Assembly (NCBI GenBank): GCA_001303885.1
Contig: LJUE01000111.1
Location: 1 to 12,780, forward strand
Direction of reading: 5' to 3'
DNA length: 12,780 bases
From: Planctomycetes bacterium SM23_32
GTDB taxonomy: Bacteria; Planctomycetota; Brocadiia; SM23-32
The notes under the pieces were generated by a model. It saw nothing but the letters and a program-made list of their open reading frames with translations. It had not been told where the DNA came from and did no database searches. This document shows positions 7,015 through 12,780 of this stretch, one piece after another (position 1 is the first letter of the stretch; every line of letters begins with the position of its first letter). Made by a program: the position numbers and the translations under genes.

Positions 7015-7575
7015 TCCGCCCCCGGCAGGCGGAACGACGCCAGCCCCGCCAGCGCGTAGAGCCCCGCGCAGATGAGCAGCACGCTCCTATAGCCGGCCGC
7101 CACGGCGAGCATTACGGCCAGCGGGGCGGCGGCCACCGAGGCAAAGCCGTTGGCTCCCCAGGCCCAGGGGACCAGGGCGGGGCTGCCCCTCTGCACCAGC
7201 GTGAGTCCGCTCGGGAAGGGCCAGCCCATCAGGAAGGCCAGCGGGGCGATGAAGGCGACCGCTGCCGCCGTGCGTCCCCACAGCGGCCATCCGATCAGCG
7301 CCCGGAACGCGGCGTCCAGCCCCACCACGCAGAGCACCGTCAGCAGCCCTATGCCCACCACCGCCGTCCAGGCGGCCCGCTGCGGCGACTGCGCAGCCCG
7401 GCGGCTCAGCGCGCTGCCGAGGCCGCTGAACAGAAGGAACGCGCTGATGACGAGCGCCGCCGAGTAGAGCGGGTCGTCCAGGAAGCGCGTGAACTTCATC
7501 AGGCAGGCCATCTCCAGCATCAGGTAGGCCAGCCCCAGCAGCACGAAGTAGGCGCCGGTCGCCGCCCGGCCGCCC
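6972..7575 (-). pseudogene. Spermidine-synthase-like membrane protein, C-terminal transmembrane fragment
   Basis: Downstream, frame-shifted part of the gene starting at 9334. From about 7559 this frame reads YFVLLGLAYLMLEMACLMKF and then FLDDPLYSAALVISAFLLFSGLGS. This is the classic C-terminal membrane region of spermidine-synthase-like proteins, normally written as one chain with the upstream domain. About five hydrophobic segments follow, including FIAPLAFLMGWPFPSGL, ending in a short polar tail at 6972. It has no start codon or ribosome site at the break, so it is not a separate gene; an upstream ATG at 7814 in this frame lies inside the other reading and is not homologous. In relatives the segment between DDRPYFYNF and this part contains extra transmembrane helices that are missing here. 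The 3' end overlaps the convergent alcohol dehydrogenase gene by 43 nt. Confidence 0.7.
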
Positions 7576-9334
7576 ACGGACCGGCGCCGAAGTTGTAGAA
7601 GTACGGCCGGTCGTCCACGGCGGGGCGCACATCGTAGACCCAGTCCCGGAAGAACTGCTCGCGCCGGCCGGTCAGCATCTGCTCGGCGGCGTAGTGGAAG
7701 TAGGAGTAGGGCTCGCCCTCGGGCCCGGGGACCTCGTTCACCTGGCGGTCGTAGCGGACGAAGGGGCAGTCGGCCCACTCGATGTCCAGGCTGCGCTCGT
7801 CGGCCGCCCTGCAAAGGGCCGCGCAGACCGGCTGCGGCACGGGCGAGCGGAAGGCCATGGTGGTGGCGGCCTGGTAGTCGCGCACCTGCACGAGATGCGC
7901 CGCCGGGTCGCTCACGCCCCGCGCCTGGAGGGCCGCCGCCATGGTGGCGAGCATCTTCACGTTGTCGCGCGGCGGGAGCTGCCGCCCCCGCGTGGCGGCG
8001 AGGACGCCGCGTTCGCTAAGCGCGTCCAGGCAGAGGGCCATCCCCTCCCGCGTCAGCAGCAACTCCTCGTGCAGCGACCTGAGCCCGCTCACGCCCGCCG
8101 CCTGGGCCTCGCTGGTGACGATCTGGATCAGGTCGAACCTGGCGCCCGTCCGCTCCAGGAAGGCGCGCGGCTCTGCCACCACCACGGTCACGTCCGGCCC
8201 GCTCAGGACGTCGCCCCCCATGTCGGAGAGCGGGCCGCGCAGCGCGTCCACGAGCTGGGGGTTGGACTGCACAACCGTTATGTGAACGGCCCTCATCCGC
8301 CGGGCCAGCCACACGTTCACCCCCCCGGCCTCGCCCAGCAGCAGCACCCGCGGACCTGGGCCGGCGCGGTCGCCCCCCATCAGCCGGTAGGGCACGGCCA
8401 TCAGCGTCGAGTCCAGGATCCCCGCCTCGTCGGGCGAGCGGATGTTGAAGACAGTCGCGGCCGCGTCGCCGTCGGCCAGCACGGTCAGCTGGGGCGGGGG
8501 CAGTTCCGTCGCCGTGAGGCCAACGAACAGCGTGTGGTGCTGGGCCGGCGACTCGTAGACGTCGAGCCGGGCCCGGGGGCCGTGTCGCGTAAGCACGTGC
8601 CGAGCCCGTCCCTCCTGCTCCCACAGCCGCATCGTTGAGAGCATCTTGAACTGGTCCACCTCGAGCCGAAGCGGGCTGACCAGCGCCAGCGCCGCTGCTC
8701 CGGCACCAACCGCGAGCAGGCCGGCCGCCACCACTCCGGGCCGCCTCCGCCCCCAGACCGTCCACAGGGCCGTCGCCGCCAGCCCGAGCCCTGACACCAC
8801 GCAGAGCAGCGCCTGCGCCGGCAGCAGGAACATCAGCCCGATGGCCAAGGGGCCGCCGAGACTGCTGCCAATCAGGTTCGTCGCGTAGACCCGGTGCGCC
8901 TCGCCCTCGAAGTGCATCAGGCAGAGCCCGATCACCAGCGCCCCGAGCAGGAACGGCACCAGCAGGATCAGGTGGTAGAGGAACATGAGAGCCGCCTGGG
9001 AGCCGCTGTAGAGGACGTAGCGTGGCTCCAGCGGCAGGGCCTGGGCCGCGGCGAAGCAGAGCACGACCGAGATGGCAAACAGGCCCGTCAGCACCACGCA
9101 GGAGAGCGCGAAGCGCCGGCGCAGCAGGCCGCCGGCGAAGGTGAGGACGGTGCCGCTCACCCCGAATCCGAGCAGGGCCGTGCTGATGACCAGGTAGGCG
9201 AAGTGGTGCCAGCTCGCGATGGAAAGGCAGCGCATCAGCGCCAGCTCGAGGGCGATGACGGCCGCCGAGACCAGCAGGAGCGCGCACGCGCTCGACCAGC
9301 TGTAGCGCCGTTGCTGTCCCAGCGCGTTCGACAT
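7520..9334 (-). CDS. Spermidine-synthase-like integral membrane protein (N-terminal membrane and Rossmann parts)
   Basis: 604 residues as read. Residues 12-220 hold about seven hydrophobic segments (among them 14-36, 46-70, 77-97, 116-140, 155-192 and 200-220), with the conserved ATNLIGSSLGGPLAIGL (151-167). Residues 255-480 form a methyltransferase/spermidine-synthase-like Rossmann domain: RVLLLGEAGGVNVWLA (329-344), then VVQSNPQLVD, then ARFDLIQIVTSEAQAAG. The usual Gly-rich loop is degenerate, the acidic residue that binds ribose is Gln356, and the usual catalytic Asp region is replaced by TSEA, so polyamine synthesis is unlikely. VDDRPYFYNF is the family motif before the C-terminal helices, and 20 residues later the frame ends at 7520 in non-homologous sequence, while the true C-terminus continues in another frame. 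Start ATG at 9334 has AAGGGGG about 12 nt upstream, next to a small CCCCCT/AGGGGG hairpin. It is probably cotranscribed after the methyltransferase gene (65-nt gap). Function of this family is unknown. Confidence 0.82.
   Translation of the reverse strand: MSNALGQQRRYSWSSACALLLVSAAVIALELALMRCLSIASWHHFAYLVISTALLGFGVSGTVLTFAGGLLRRRFALSCVVLTGLFAISVVLCFAAAQALPLEPRYVLYSGSQAALMFLYHLILLVPFLLGALVIGLCLMHFEGEAHRVYATNLIGSSLGGPLAIGLMFLLPAQALLCVVSGLGLAATALWTVWGRRRPGVVAAGLLAVGAGAAALALVSPLRLEVDQFKMLSTMRLWEQEGRARHVLTRHGPRARLDVYESPAQHHTLFVGLTATELPPPQLTVLADGDAAATVFNIRSPDEAGILDSTLMAVPYRLMGGDRAGPGPRVLLLGEAGGVNVWLARRMRAVHITVVQSNPQLVDALRGPLSDMGGDVLSGPDVTVVVAEPRAFLERTGARFDLIQIVTSEAQAAGVSGLRSLHEELLLTREGMALCLDALSERGVLAATRGRQLPPRDNVKMLATMAAALQARGVSDPAAHLVQVRDYQAATTMAFRSPVPQPVCAALCRAADERSLDIEWADCPFVRYDRQVNEVPGPEGEPYSYFHYAAEQMLTGRREQFFRDWVYDVRPAVDDRPYFYNFGAGPWAAGRRPAPTSCCWGWPT
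7551..7588. repeat. Perfect 10-bp inverted repeat at the frameshift point
   Basis: GGCGCCGGTC (7551-7560) and GACCGGCGCC (7579-7588) are exact reverse complements separated by an 18-nt GC-only-but-one-base loop. They flank the place where the membrane-protein reading frame breaks and residues are missing. The hairpin could be the cause of a replication or sequencing deletion, or a chance product of GC-rich codons. Confidence 0.6.
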
Positions 9335-9399
9335 GTCGGCGCGTGACCCCCTTCAGGGGGGAGGGGCGCGGACGAGGCGGGATGGGGCGCCGGCCCCCC

Positions 9400-10233
9400 T
9401 CAGCGGCCGCTCTGCACGCGGCCCGTCATGGGCACGAAGCGCACCGGCAGCACGCTGCGCGTGTGCACCCGGCCTTCCTCGCTCTTGGTGACCACGGTGA
9501 GGTGCTGGGTGTCGAGAACGCCGCCGACCGGTATCACCATCCGGCCGCCGGGCTTGAGCTGCTGCACGAGGGGCGGCGGCACGTGGCCGGCGGCGGCCGT
9601 CACGATGATGCCGTCGAACGGCCCCTGCTCCTCCCAGCCGTAGTAGCCGTCGCCCACCTTCACCTGCACCGTCTCGTAGCCCAGCTCCTTCAGACGCTTG
9701 CGCGCGGCGTCCGCCAGCTTCGAGATGATCTCGATGCTGTAGACGTGCGGCGTCAGTTCGGAGAGGACGGCGGCCTGGTAGCCGCTGCCCGTCCCGACCT
9801 CCAGCAACCTGTCGCCGGGCTTGACCTGGAGCAGATCGGTCATGTAGGCGACGATGTAAGGCTGGCTGATCGTCTGCCCCAGTCCGATGGGGAGCGGACG
9901 GTCGGCGTATGCGGCGGCCCGGCCCTCTTCGGGCACGAACAGGTGGCGGGGCACCTGGCGCATGGCGTCGAGCACGGCCTCGTCCTTGATGCCCCGTTGC
10001 TCGATCTGTGTGCTCACCATGGCGAGCCGCCCGTCCCTGCGTTCGGCGAAGCGCGGCCTCTCCCACACGGGGGGCTCGTCGGCGACCGGTTGCACGGCCG
10101 TCGGCGTGTCAGCGGCCACCTCGACGTGGACGGGCGCCGCGGGCGGCTCTTCTTCCGTGCATCCCTGCCCGGCCAGCGCCATTGACACCGCCAGCCCCGC
10201 CGCCACGACGCCCCGCGCGGTCCTGTGCGACAT
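9400..10233 (-). CDS. pcm: Exported protein-L-isoaspartate O-methyltransferase
   Basis: Uses S-adenosylmethionine to methylate L-isoaspartyl residues in damaged proteins, starting their repair. Residues 70-277 match PCMT: VSTQIEQRGIKDEAVLDAMR (73-92), VPRHLFVPEE (94-103), the substrate loop PIGLGQTISQPYIVAYMTDL (115-134) and the SAM loop LEVGTGSGYQAA (144-155). Residues 1-25 look like a signal peptide: basic start, hydrophobic stretch VVAAGLAVSMALAGQG, then Cys25. The lipobox is imperfect (Gly at -3), so either a lipoprotein or a cleaved secreted form is possible. Residues 26-65 are a Pro/Ala/Glu-rich linker. Most Pcm proteins are cytoplasmic and about 210 residues, so the extra 65 residues and export are notable; a periplasmic site raises the question of the SAM supply. 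ATG at 10233 follows a GGGGGGGTAGG ribosome site. Middle gene of a likely three-gene operon. Confidence 0.9.
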   Translation of the reverse strand: MSHRTARGVVAAGLAVSMALAGQGCTEEEPPAAPVHVEVAADTPTAVQPVADEPPVWERPRFAERRDGRLAMVSTQIEQRGIKDEAVLDAMRQVPRHLFVPEEGRAAAYADRPLPIGLGQTISQPYIVAYMTDLLQVKPGDRLLEVGTGSGYQAAVLSELTPHVYSIEIISKLADAARKRLKELGYETVQVKVGDGYYGWEEQGPFDGIIVTAAAGHVPPPLVQQLKPGGRMVIPVGGVLDTQHLTVVTKSEEGRVHTRSVLPVRFVPMTGRVQSGR

Positions 10234-10296
10234 GCCTACCCCCCCGCCTCGAAAGCTGCCCCGCCGTCCCGATGCTAACAGAGCCGCAGCGGTCGG

Positions 10297-11049
10297 TCAA
10301 TCCTCGCCGGGCCCGGCCAGGTCCAGGAAGAGCAACGTCCCGGCCACCACTCCTACGGGCAGGGACAGCGCCCCCAGGAACGGGATCATCAGGCACAGGA
10401 GCATCGGCAGACCGAGCCCCATCATCTCCCAGGCGTGCTGCCGCACGAACCGCACCTTCTCCTTTAGTGACAGCCGCCGCCGCTCCATCGGGTAGTCCAG
10501 GTACTCCAGCGCCAGCAGCACCGCCGAGGCCATGAAGGCCGGCACTGTGGTCACGGGCGCCATCACGAGGCCGCACACCAGCACGACCAGCTCAATGGCG
10601 AGGACGGCCACCGCCAGGACGAGCGCGCGCAGGAAGTCAACCACTATGTTCTTGAGGCCGGAGGGCTCCTCCCGTACGCTCCCGCTGACGGCCTTCTCGG
10701 CCGCGATGGAGAGCCATTCGTAGAGCGGCCCCGCCACCACGAAGCAGAACGCCGTGTAGGTGAGCGCCGAGAAGACGAGGAAAGTGGCCGGCAGCGCCAC
10801 GAAGAGGGCCGCCCGGATGACGGTGCGCCACCACGCGCCCGGTTCGATGACCAGCCCCACCACGTTGTCCGTGAGCAGCAGCACGGCCGTGAAGAAGCCG
10901 GCGTAGATCACCAGGCACAGCACGAAGGGCAGCAGGGCGAGCAGCAGCAGCCGGCGGCTGCGCAGCATGAGGCGGGCGGCGCGGAAGGGGCACGCCAGGC
11001 CGCTCAGGAAACCGTGCACGCGCCACCGTCGTCCTCTGGATGCGGCCAT
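10297..11049 (-). CDS. EI24-domain (CysZ-like) integral membrane protein
   Basis: A 250-residue polytopic inner-membrane protein of the EI24/CysZ superfamily. FLSGLACPFRAARLML (14-29) is the amphipathic start. Long hydrophobic segments lie at about 34-59, 78-110, 141-181 and 211-243. The signature near the C-terminus, YLDYPMERRRLSLKEKVRFV (183-202), followed by a glycine-rich helix pair, is diagnostic of the family. Escherichia coli CysZ is a sulfate permease; most bacterial EI24 homologues are uncharacterised, and no sulfur-assimilation gene is nearby, so sulfate transport is not supported. ATG at 11049 has GAGGGG five bases upstream. It is the first gene of a minus-strand set (63-nt gap to pcm). 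The C-terminus PGED is short and acidic. Confidence 0.88.
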   Translation of the reverse strand: MAASRGRRWRVHGFLSGLACPFRAARLMLRSRRLLLLALLPFVLCLVIYAGFFTAVLLLTDNVVGLVIEPGAWWRTVIRAALFVALPATFLVFSALTYTAFCFVVAGPLYEWLSIAAEKAVSGSVREEPSGLKNIVVDFLRALVLAVAVLAIELVVLVCGLVMAPVTTVPAFMASAVLLALEYLDYPMERRRLSLKEKVRFVRQHAWEMMGLGLPMLLCLMIPFLGALSLPVGVVAGTLLFLDLAGPGED

Positions 11050-11097
11050 GACGCCCCTCGCGGCAGACGTGTGACGCGGGTTCCCGGCGGCCGGGGC

Positions 11098-11105
11098 GTT
11101 ATACT
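11098..11105. promoter_or_regulatory. Possible -10 element(s) in the divergent EI24/VanZ intergenic region
   Basis: The AT-rich spot GTTATACT gives TATACT on the plus strand (11100-11105) and TATAAC on the minus strand (11103-11098). It is the only AT-rich patch in the 209-nt gap between the divergent genes. No good -35 is seen on either side, so direction is undecided. Confidence 0.25.
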
Positions 11106-11160
11106 ATCTCGCAAGTCGCGCCGCGAAGCAACCCCGTCGCCCCAGGGAGCTCCGCTGACG

Positions 11161-11283
11161 ATGAAGGCAGTTCGGCCCGTTGCGCTTGCTACGGCGCTCC
11201 CGGCAGTGGCGGCCGGCGCATACCCCCATGAGGACCGGCGGCACAGAAGGGAGCATCCATGCTCGCGCGCGGCACCCGCATAA
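11161..11283 (+). CDS. Possible 40-residue leader-like ORF before vanZ
   Basis: ATG at 11161 opens a 40-codon frame ending at 11283, overlapping the first 25 nt of the VanZ gene in another frame. The first 19 residues (MKAVRPVALATALPAVAAG) look like a short signal peptide, and the rest is basic and His-rich. GGGAG lies about 11 nt upstream. No homologue is recognised. It may be a chance ORF, a translationally coupled leader, or a remnant of a secreted protein. Confidence 0.2.
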   Translation: MKAVRPVALATALPAVAAGAYPHEDRRHRREHPCSRAAPA

Positions 11284-11633
11284 GGCTGGTCCGCCTGGCG
11301 ACCGCAGTCTGGACGGCCCTTGTCGCTGCCGGCAGCCTGCTTCGGAATCCGCCCGTCGCGCGGGCCGCCGTCCGTCTCCCCGGCGCCGACCTGACGCTCC
11401 ACGCCCTCATCTACGCCGTGCTCTGCGTGCTCGTCTTCCTGAGCACGCCGCGCCTGCCTCTGGGCAGACGGCTCGCGGCGGCCGTCGGGCTCTCCCTGGC
11501 GTTCGGGCTGGCCCTCGAGTGCCTTCAGCCGCTCACCGGGCGCGTCTTCGCCGCCGGGGACCTTCTCGCCAACGCAGCCGGCGCATTGGCCGGCGCCGCA
11601 GCAGTCGCCCTGCTTGCCCGACGGCCCCCCTGA
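11259..11633 (+). CDS. VanZ-family small membrane protein
   Basis: A 124-residue protein with three to four hydrophobic segments (about 11-28, 45-63, 71-88 and 103-120). VanZ-family positions are conserved: Asp44 and His48 in ADLTLHALIY, and Glu87, Gln90, Arg95, Asp101 and Asn105 in the stretch ECLQPLTGR then AAGDLLANAAGALAG. VanZ of Tn1546 gives low-level teicoplanin resistance by an unknown route; chromosomal homologues are widespread and mostly of unknown function, so no resistance claim is made. ATG at 11259 has AGAAGGGAG six bases upstream. It sits divergently from the EI24 gene and 137 nt before the Rrf2 gene, which has its own promoter. Confidence 0.85.
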   Translation: MLARGTRIRLVRLATAVWTALVAAGSLLRNPPVARAAVRLPGADLTLHALIYAVLCVLVFLSTPRLPLGRRLAAAVGLSLAFGLALECLQPLTGRVFAAGDLLANAAGALAGAAAVALLARRPP

Positions 11634-11706
11634 GCTTCGGCGCCCGGCGCGGAGAGGAGCACGGGCGGCCCCGGCCGGGCTGCGCGGGAAAAAGGGAAGA
11701 AAGGGC

Positions 11707-11735
11707 TTGACAACGGATAATAGGAGTGATATACT
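11707..11735 (+). promoter_or_regulatory. Strong sigma70 promoter of the Rrf2-HD operon
   Basis: Perfect -35 TTGACA (11707-11712), a 17-nt spacer, and TATACT (11730-11735) preceded by TG one base away, an extended -10. This is the best promoter in the window and lies in a distinctly AT-rich island. The transcript would start near 11742, with GAGGT (11755-11759) as ribosome site 11 nt before the ATG at 11771. Confidence 0.8.
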
Positions 11736-11741
11736 CTTATT
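11719..11741. promoter_or_regulatory. Dyad operator overlapping the Rrf2 promoter
   Basis: AATAGGAGT (11719-11727) and ACTCTTATT (11733-11741) form an inverted repeat with 8 of 9 positions matching, around a five-base centre. It covers the spacer end and the whole -10 box. Length and symmetry fit the imperfect palindromes bound by Rrf2-family dimers. A protein bound here would block RNA polymerase, so negative autoregulation is the natural inference. Confidence 0.65.
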
Positions 11742-11770
11742 GAATAAGATGAAAGAGGTCTAAGTAAGCC

Positions 11771-12196
11771 ATGGCCATCATCAAACGCGAGACGGATTAC
11801 GCGGTGCGTGCGCTGAGGAAGCTGGCCGGCGCGGACGACTTCGTCTCGGTCAGCGTCCTTGCCGAGGGGGAGGACGTGCCGGCGATCTTCCTGCGCAAGA
11901 TCATGCAGCGGCTGAACCGCGCCGGCATGGTGCAGAGCCGACAGGGGCCTTTCGGGGGCTACCGGCTGAACGTGGCGCCGGAGGACATCACGCTGCTGGA
12001 CGTGGTGGAGACGGTGCAGGGCCCGCTGGTGATGAACGAGTGCTTCGTCGAGCCGGAGGTCTGTCGGCGCACGGAGTTCTGCCCCGTCCGGGTCCGGCTG
12101 GCGGAGCTTCAGGTGGAGTTGAACGCACGTCTGGCGGAGGTGACGCTCGGCGAGGTCTTCAGCGCCGAGCCCGCCGGCGAAGGAGCGGCCAGATGA
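11771..12196 (+). CDS. Rrf2-family transcriptional regulator with a three-Cys Fe-S motif
   Basis: A 141-residue winged-helix regulator. KRETDYAVRALRKLAG (5-20) is the Rrf2 opening. IFLRKIMQRLNRAGMVQSRQ (39-58) holds the recognition helix and GPFGGYRLN (59-67) the wing. Cys91, Cys98 and Cys104 (spacing C-x6-C-x5-C) lie where IscR and NsrR ligate an Fe-S cluster (both C-x5-C-x5-C), so a redox-, NO- or iron-responsive cluster is likely; the one-residue wider first spacing is unusual. The other ligand cannot be told. ATG at 11771 follows GAGGT. Its stop overlaps the next gene's start (ATGA, 12193-12196), so the HD protein is translationally coupled. The dyad over its promoter suggests self-repression. 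The signal and targets are unknown; it is not linked to isc/suf or nitric-oxide genes here. Confidence 0.92.
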   Translation: MAIIKRETDYAVRALRKLAGADDFVSVSVLAEGEDVPAIFLRKIMQRLNRAGMVQSRQGPFGGYRLNVAPEDITLLDVVETVQGPLVMNECFVEPEVCRRTEFCPVRVRLAELQVELNARLAEVTLGEVFSAEPAGEGAAR

Positions 12197-12780
12197 GCTC
12201 TCAGAAATGCCCCGGACAGGACCCGATGTTCATGAAGGCACACGACATCGCCGAGGTGGAGTGCCCCGAGTGCGGCCACGTCGTCGAGTTCTGGCCGGAC
12301 GAGCTGATGCGCAGGTGCCGCCGGTGCGGGCATCGGTTCGTCAATCCGGAGAACTCCCTGAAGTGCCTGGAGTGGTGCCGCTACGCCTCGGAGTGCATGG
12401 CGGCGCTGCGGGAGGGGGACGACTCATGGGTCGGGCCGCTGCGCGACGAGATTGTCGAACGCATGAAGGCGGCCTTCGGGGAAGACGAAGGCCGGGCAGG
12501 GCACGCGCTGGCCGTCCTGCGGGTGTCGGAGAAGCTGGAGATGGAGTTGGGGGCCGATCCGCTGGTGCTGGAGCCGGCGGCCATCTTGCATGACATCGGC
12601 AGGGCGGCCAGCTTTGGTGGGAGCGATTCGGACCACGGGGAGGCGGGGCGCCGGGGCGCCGCCGAAGTGCTGGGCGACCTGGGCCTGCCCGCGGCGGTCC
12701 GGGAGCAGATACTGACGCTGATCGAGCGCCATCACGACCGCAGCGCCATGCAGGCTGCCGGGCCGAACGGGCAGGCCCTC
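12193..12780 (+). CDS. Cys-rich zinc-ribbon plus HD-domain phosphohydrolase (3' end outside window)
   Basis: 196 codons are visible and the frame is open at the edge. The N-terminal 70 residues hold eight cysteines. C24PEC27 and C42RRC45 form a zinc ribbon (CPECGHVVEF, then CRRCGHRF). Cys6 in KCPGQDP plus Cys58, Cys62 and Cys68 in KCLEWCRYASECM could form a second metal or Fe-S site. Residues 85-181 match an HD domain: His104 (RAGHAL), His133-Asp134 (AILHDIG) and His180-His181 (IERHHD) fit metal-ligand positions. HD proteins hydrolyse phosphoesters, often nucleotides or cyclic dinucleotides; the substrate here is unknown. The ATG overlaps the Rrf2 stop (ATGA), so its synthesis is coupled to the regulator; the start of the next frame (12207) is a shadow. 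From memory, similar CPGQD-type Cys-rich HD proteins occur in anaerobes, but I recall no characterised function. Confidence 0.85.
   Translation, partial: MSSQKCPGQDPMFMKAHDIAEVECPECGHVVEFWPDELMRRCRRCGHRFVNPENSLKCLEWCRYASECMAALREGDDSWVGPLRDEIVERMKAAFGEDEGRAGHALAVLRVSEKLEMELGADPLVLEPAAILHDIGRAASFGGSDSDHGEAGRRGAAEVLGDLGLPAAVREQILTLIERHHDRSAMQAAGPNGQAL

Noticed and set aside
7694..8638. Plus-strand open frame opposite the spermidine-synthase-like gene
   Set aside because: Low-complexity His/Gly/Arg-rich antisense translation with no motifs.
9347..9361. CCCCCT/AGGGGG hairpin before the spermidine-synthase-like gene as a terminator or regulator
   Set aside because: The loop is only two to four bases, there is no T tract on the minus strand, and the repeat largely coincides with the ribosome site.
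11642..11680. GCCCGGC/GCCGGGC inverted repeat after vanZ as a terminator
   Set aside because: The loop is 25 nt and an A/G-rich rather than T-rich sequence follows, so it does not look like an intrinsic terminator.
12207..12593. Plus-strand frame starting 14 nt after the HD gene start
   Set aside because: Shadow of the HD gene in another frame; the zinc-ribbon and HD motifs are in the frame from 12193.

Overview
The window is GC-rich bacterial DNA, dense with genes and strongly GC-biased at third codon positions. That bias leaves long spurious open frames on the opposite strands. No rRNA, tRNA, CRISPR array, insertion sequence or phage gene was seen. The gene mix is an archaeal-type phosphoglycerate mutase, MtnA, a GH38 mannosidase next to a DUF4832-type glycosidase-like protein, a membrane-embedded spermidine-synthase-like protein and an Rrf2/HD pair. 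It suggests an environmental, possibly anaerobic bacterium of the Planctomycetota/Hydrogenedentota/Armatimonadota kind. This placement is inference from gene content only; there is no phylogenetic marker in the window.

Left part (1-2621, minus strand): a two-gene carbohydrate unit. A DUF4832-like TIM-barrel protein (1236-2621) is followed 27 nt later by a GH38 alpha-mannosidase that runs off the left edge. The mannosidase is broken near 483: the frame shifts and part of the conserved middle of the protein is missing.

Centre-left (2822-7014, plus strand): a divergent promoter region with a ten-G run between its -35 and -10 boxes precedes apgM. Then come mtnA (methionine salvage), a dCMP/cytidine deaminase-family enzyme behind its own likely promoter, and an iron-type alcohol dehydrogenase. 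These are metabolic genes with no single obvious pathway.

Centre-right (6972-11049, minus strand): a likely three-gene operon in transcription order. It encodes an EI24/CysZ-like integral membrane protein, an exported protein-L-isoaspartate methyltransferase and a large spermidine-synthase-like membrane protein. The last gene is also broken by a frameshift plus missing sequence, at a perfect 10-bp inverted repeat, and its 3' end overlaps the convergent alcohol dehydrogenase gene.

Right end (11050-12780, plus strand): a small VanZ-family membrane protein, then a strong promoter overlapped by a 23-bp dyad. This drives an Rrf2 regulator with three cysteines (probable Fe-S sensor), translationally coupled by an ATGA overlap to a protein with an eight-cysteine N-terminus and an HD phosphohydrolase domain, cut by the window edge. 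This autoregulated Rrf2-HD pair is the best candidate for a poorly described sensing system here.
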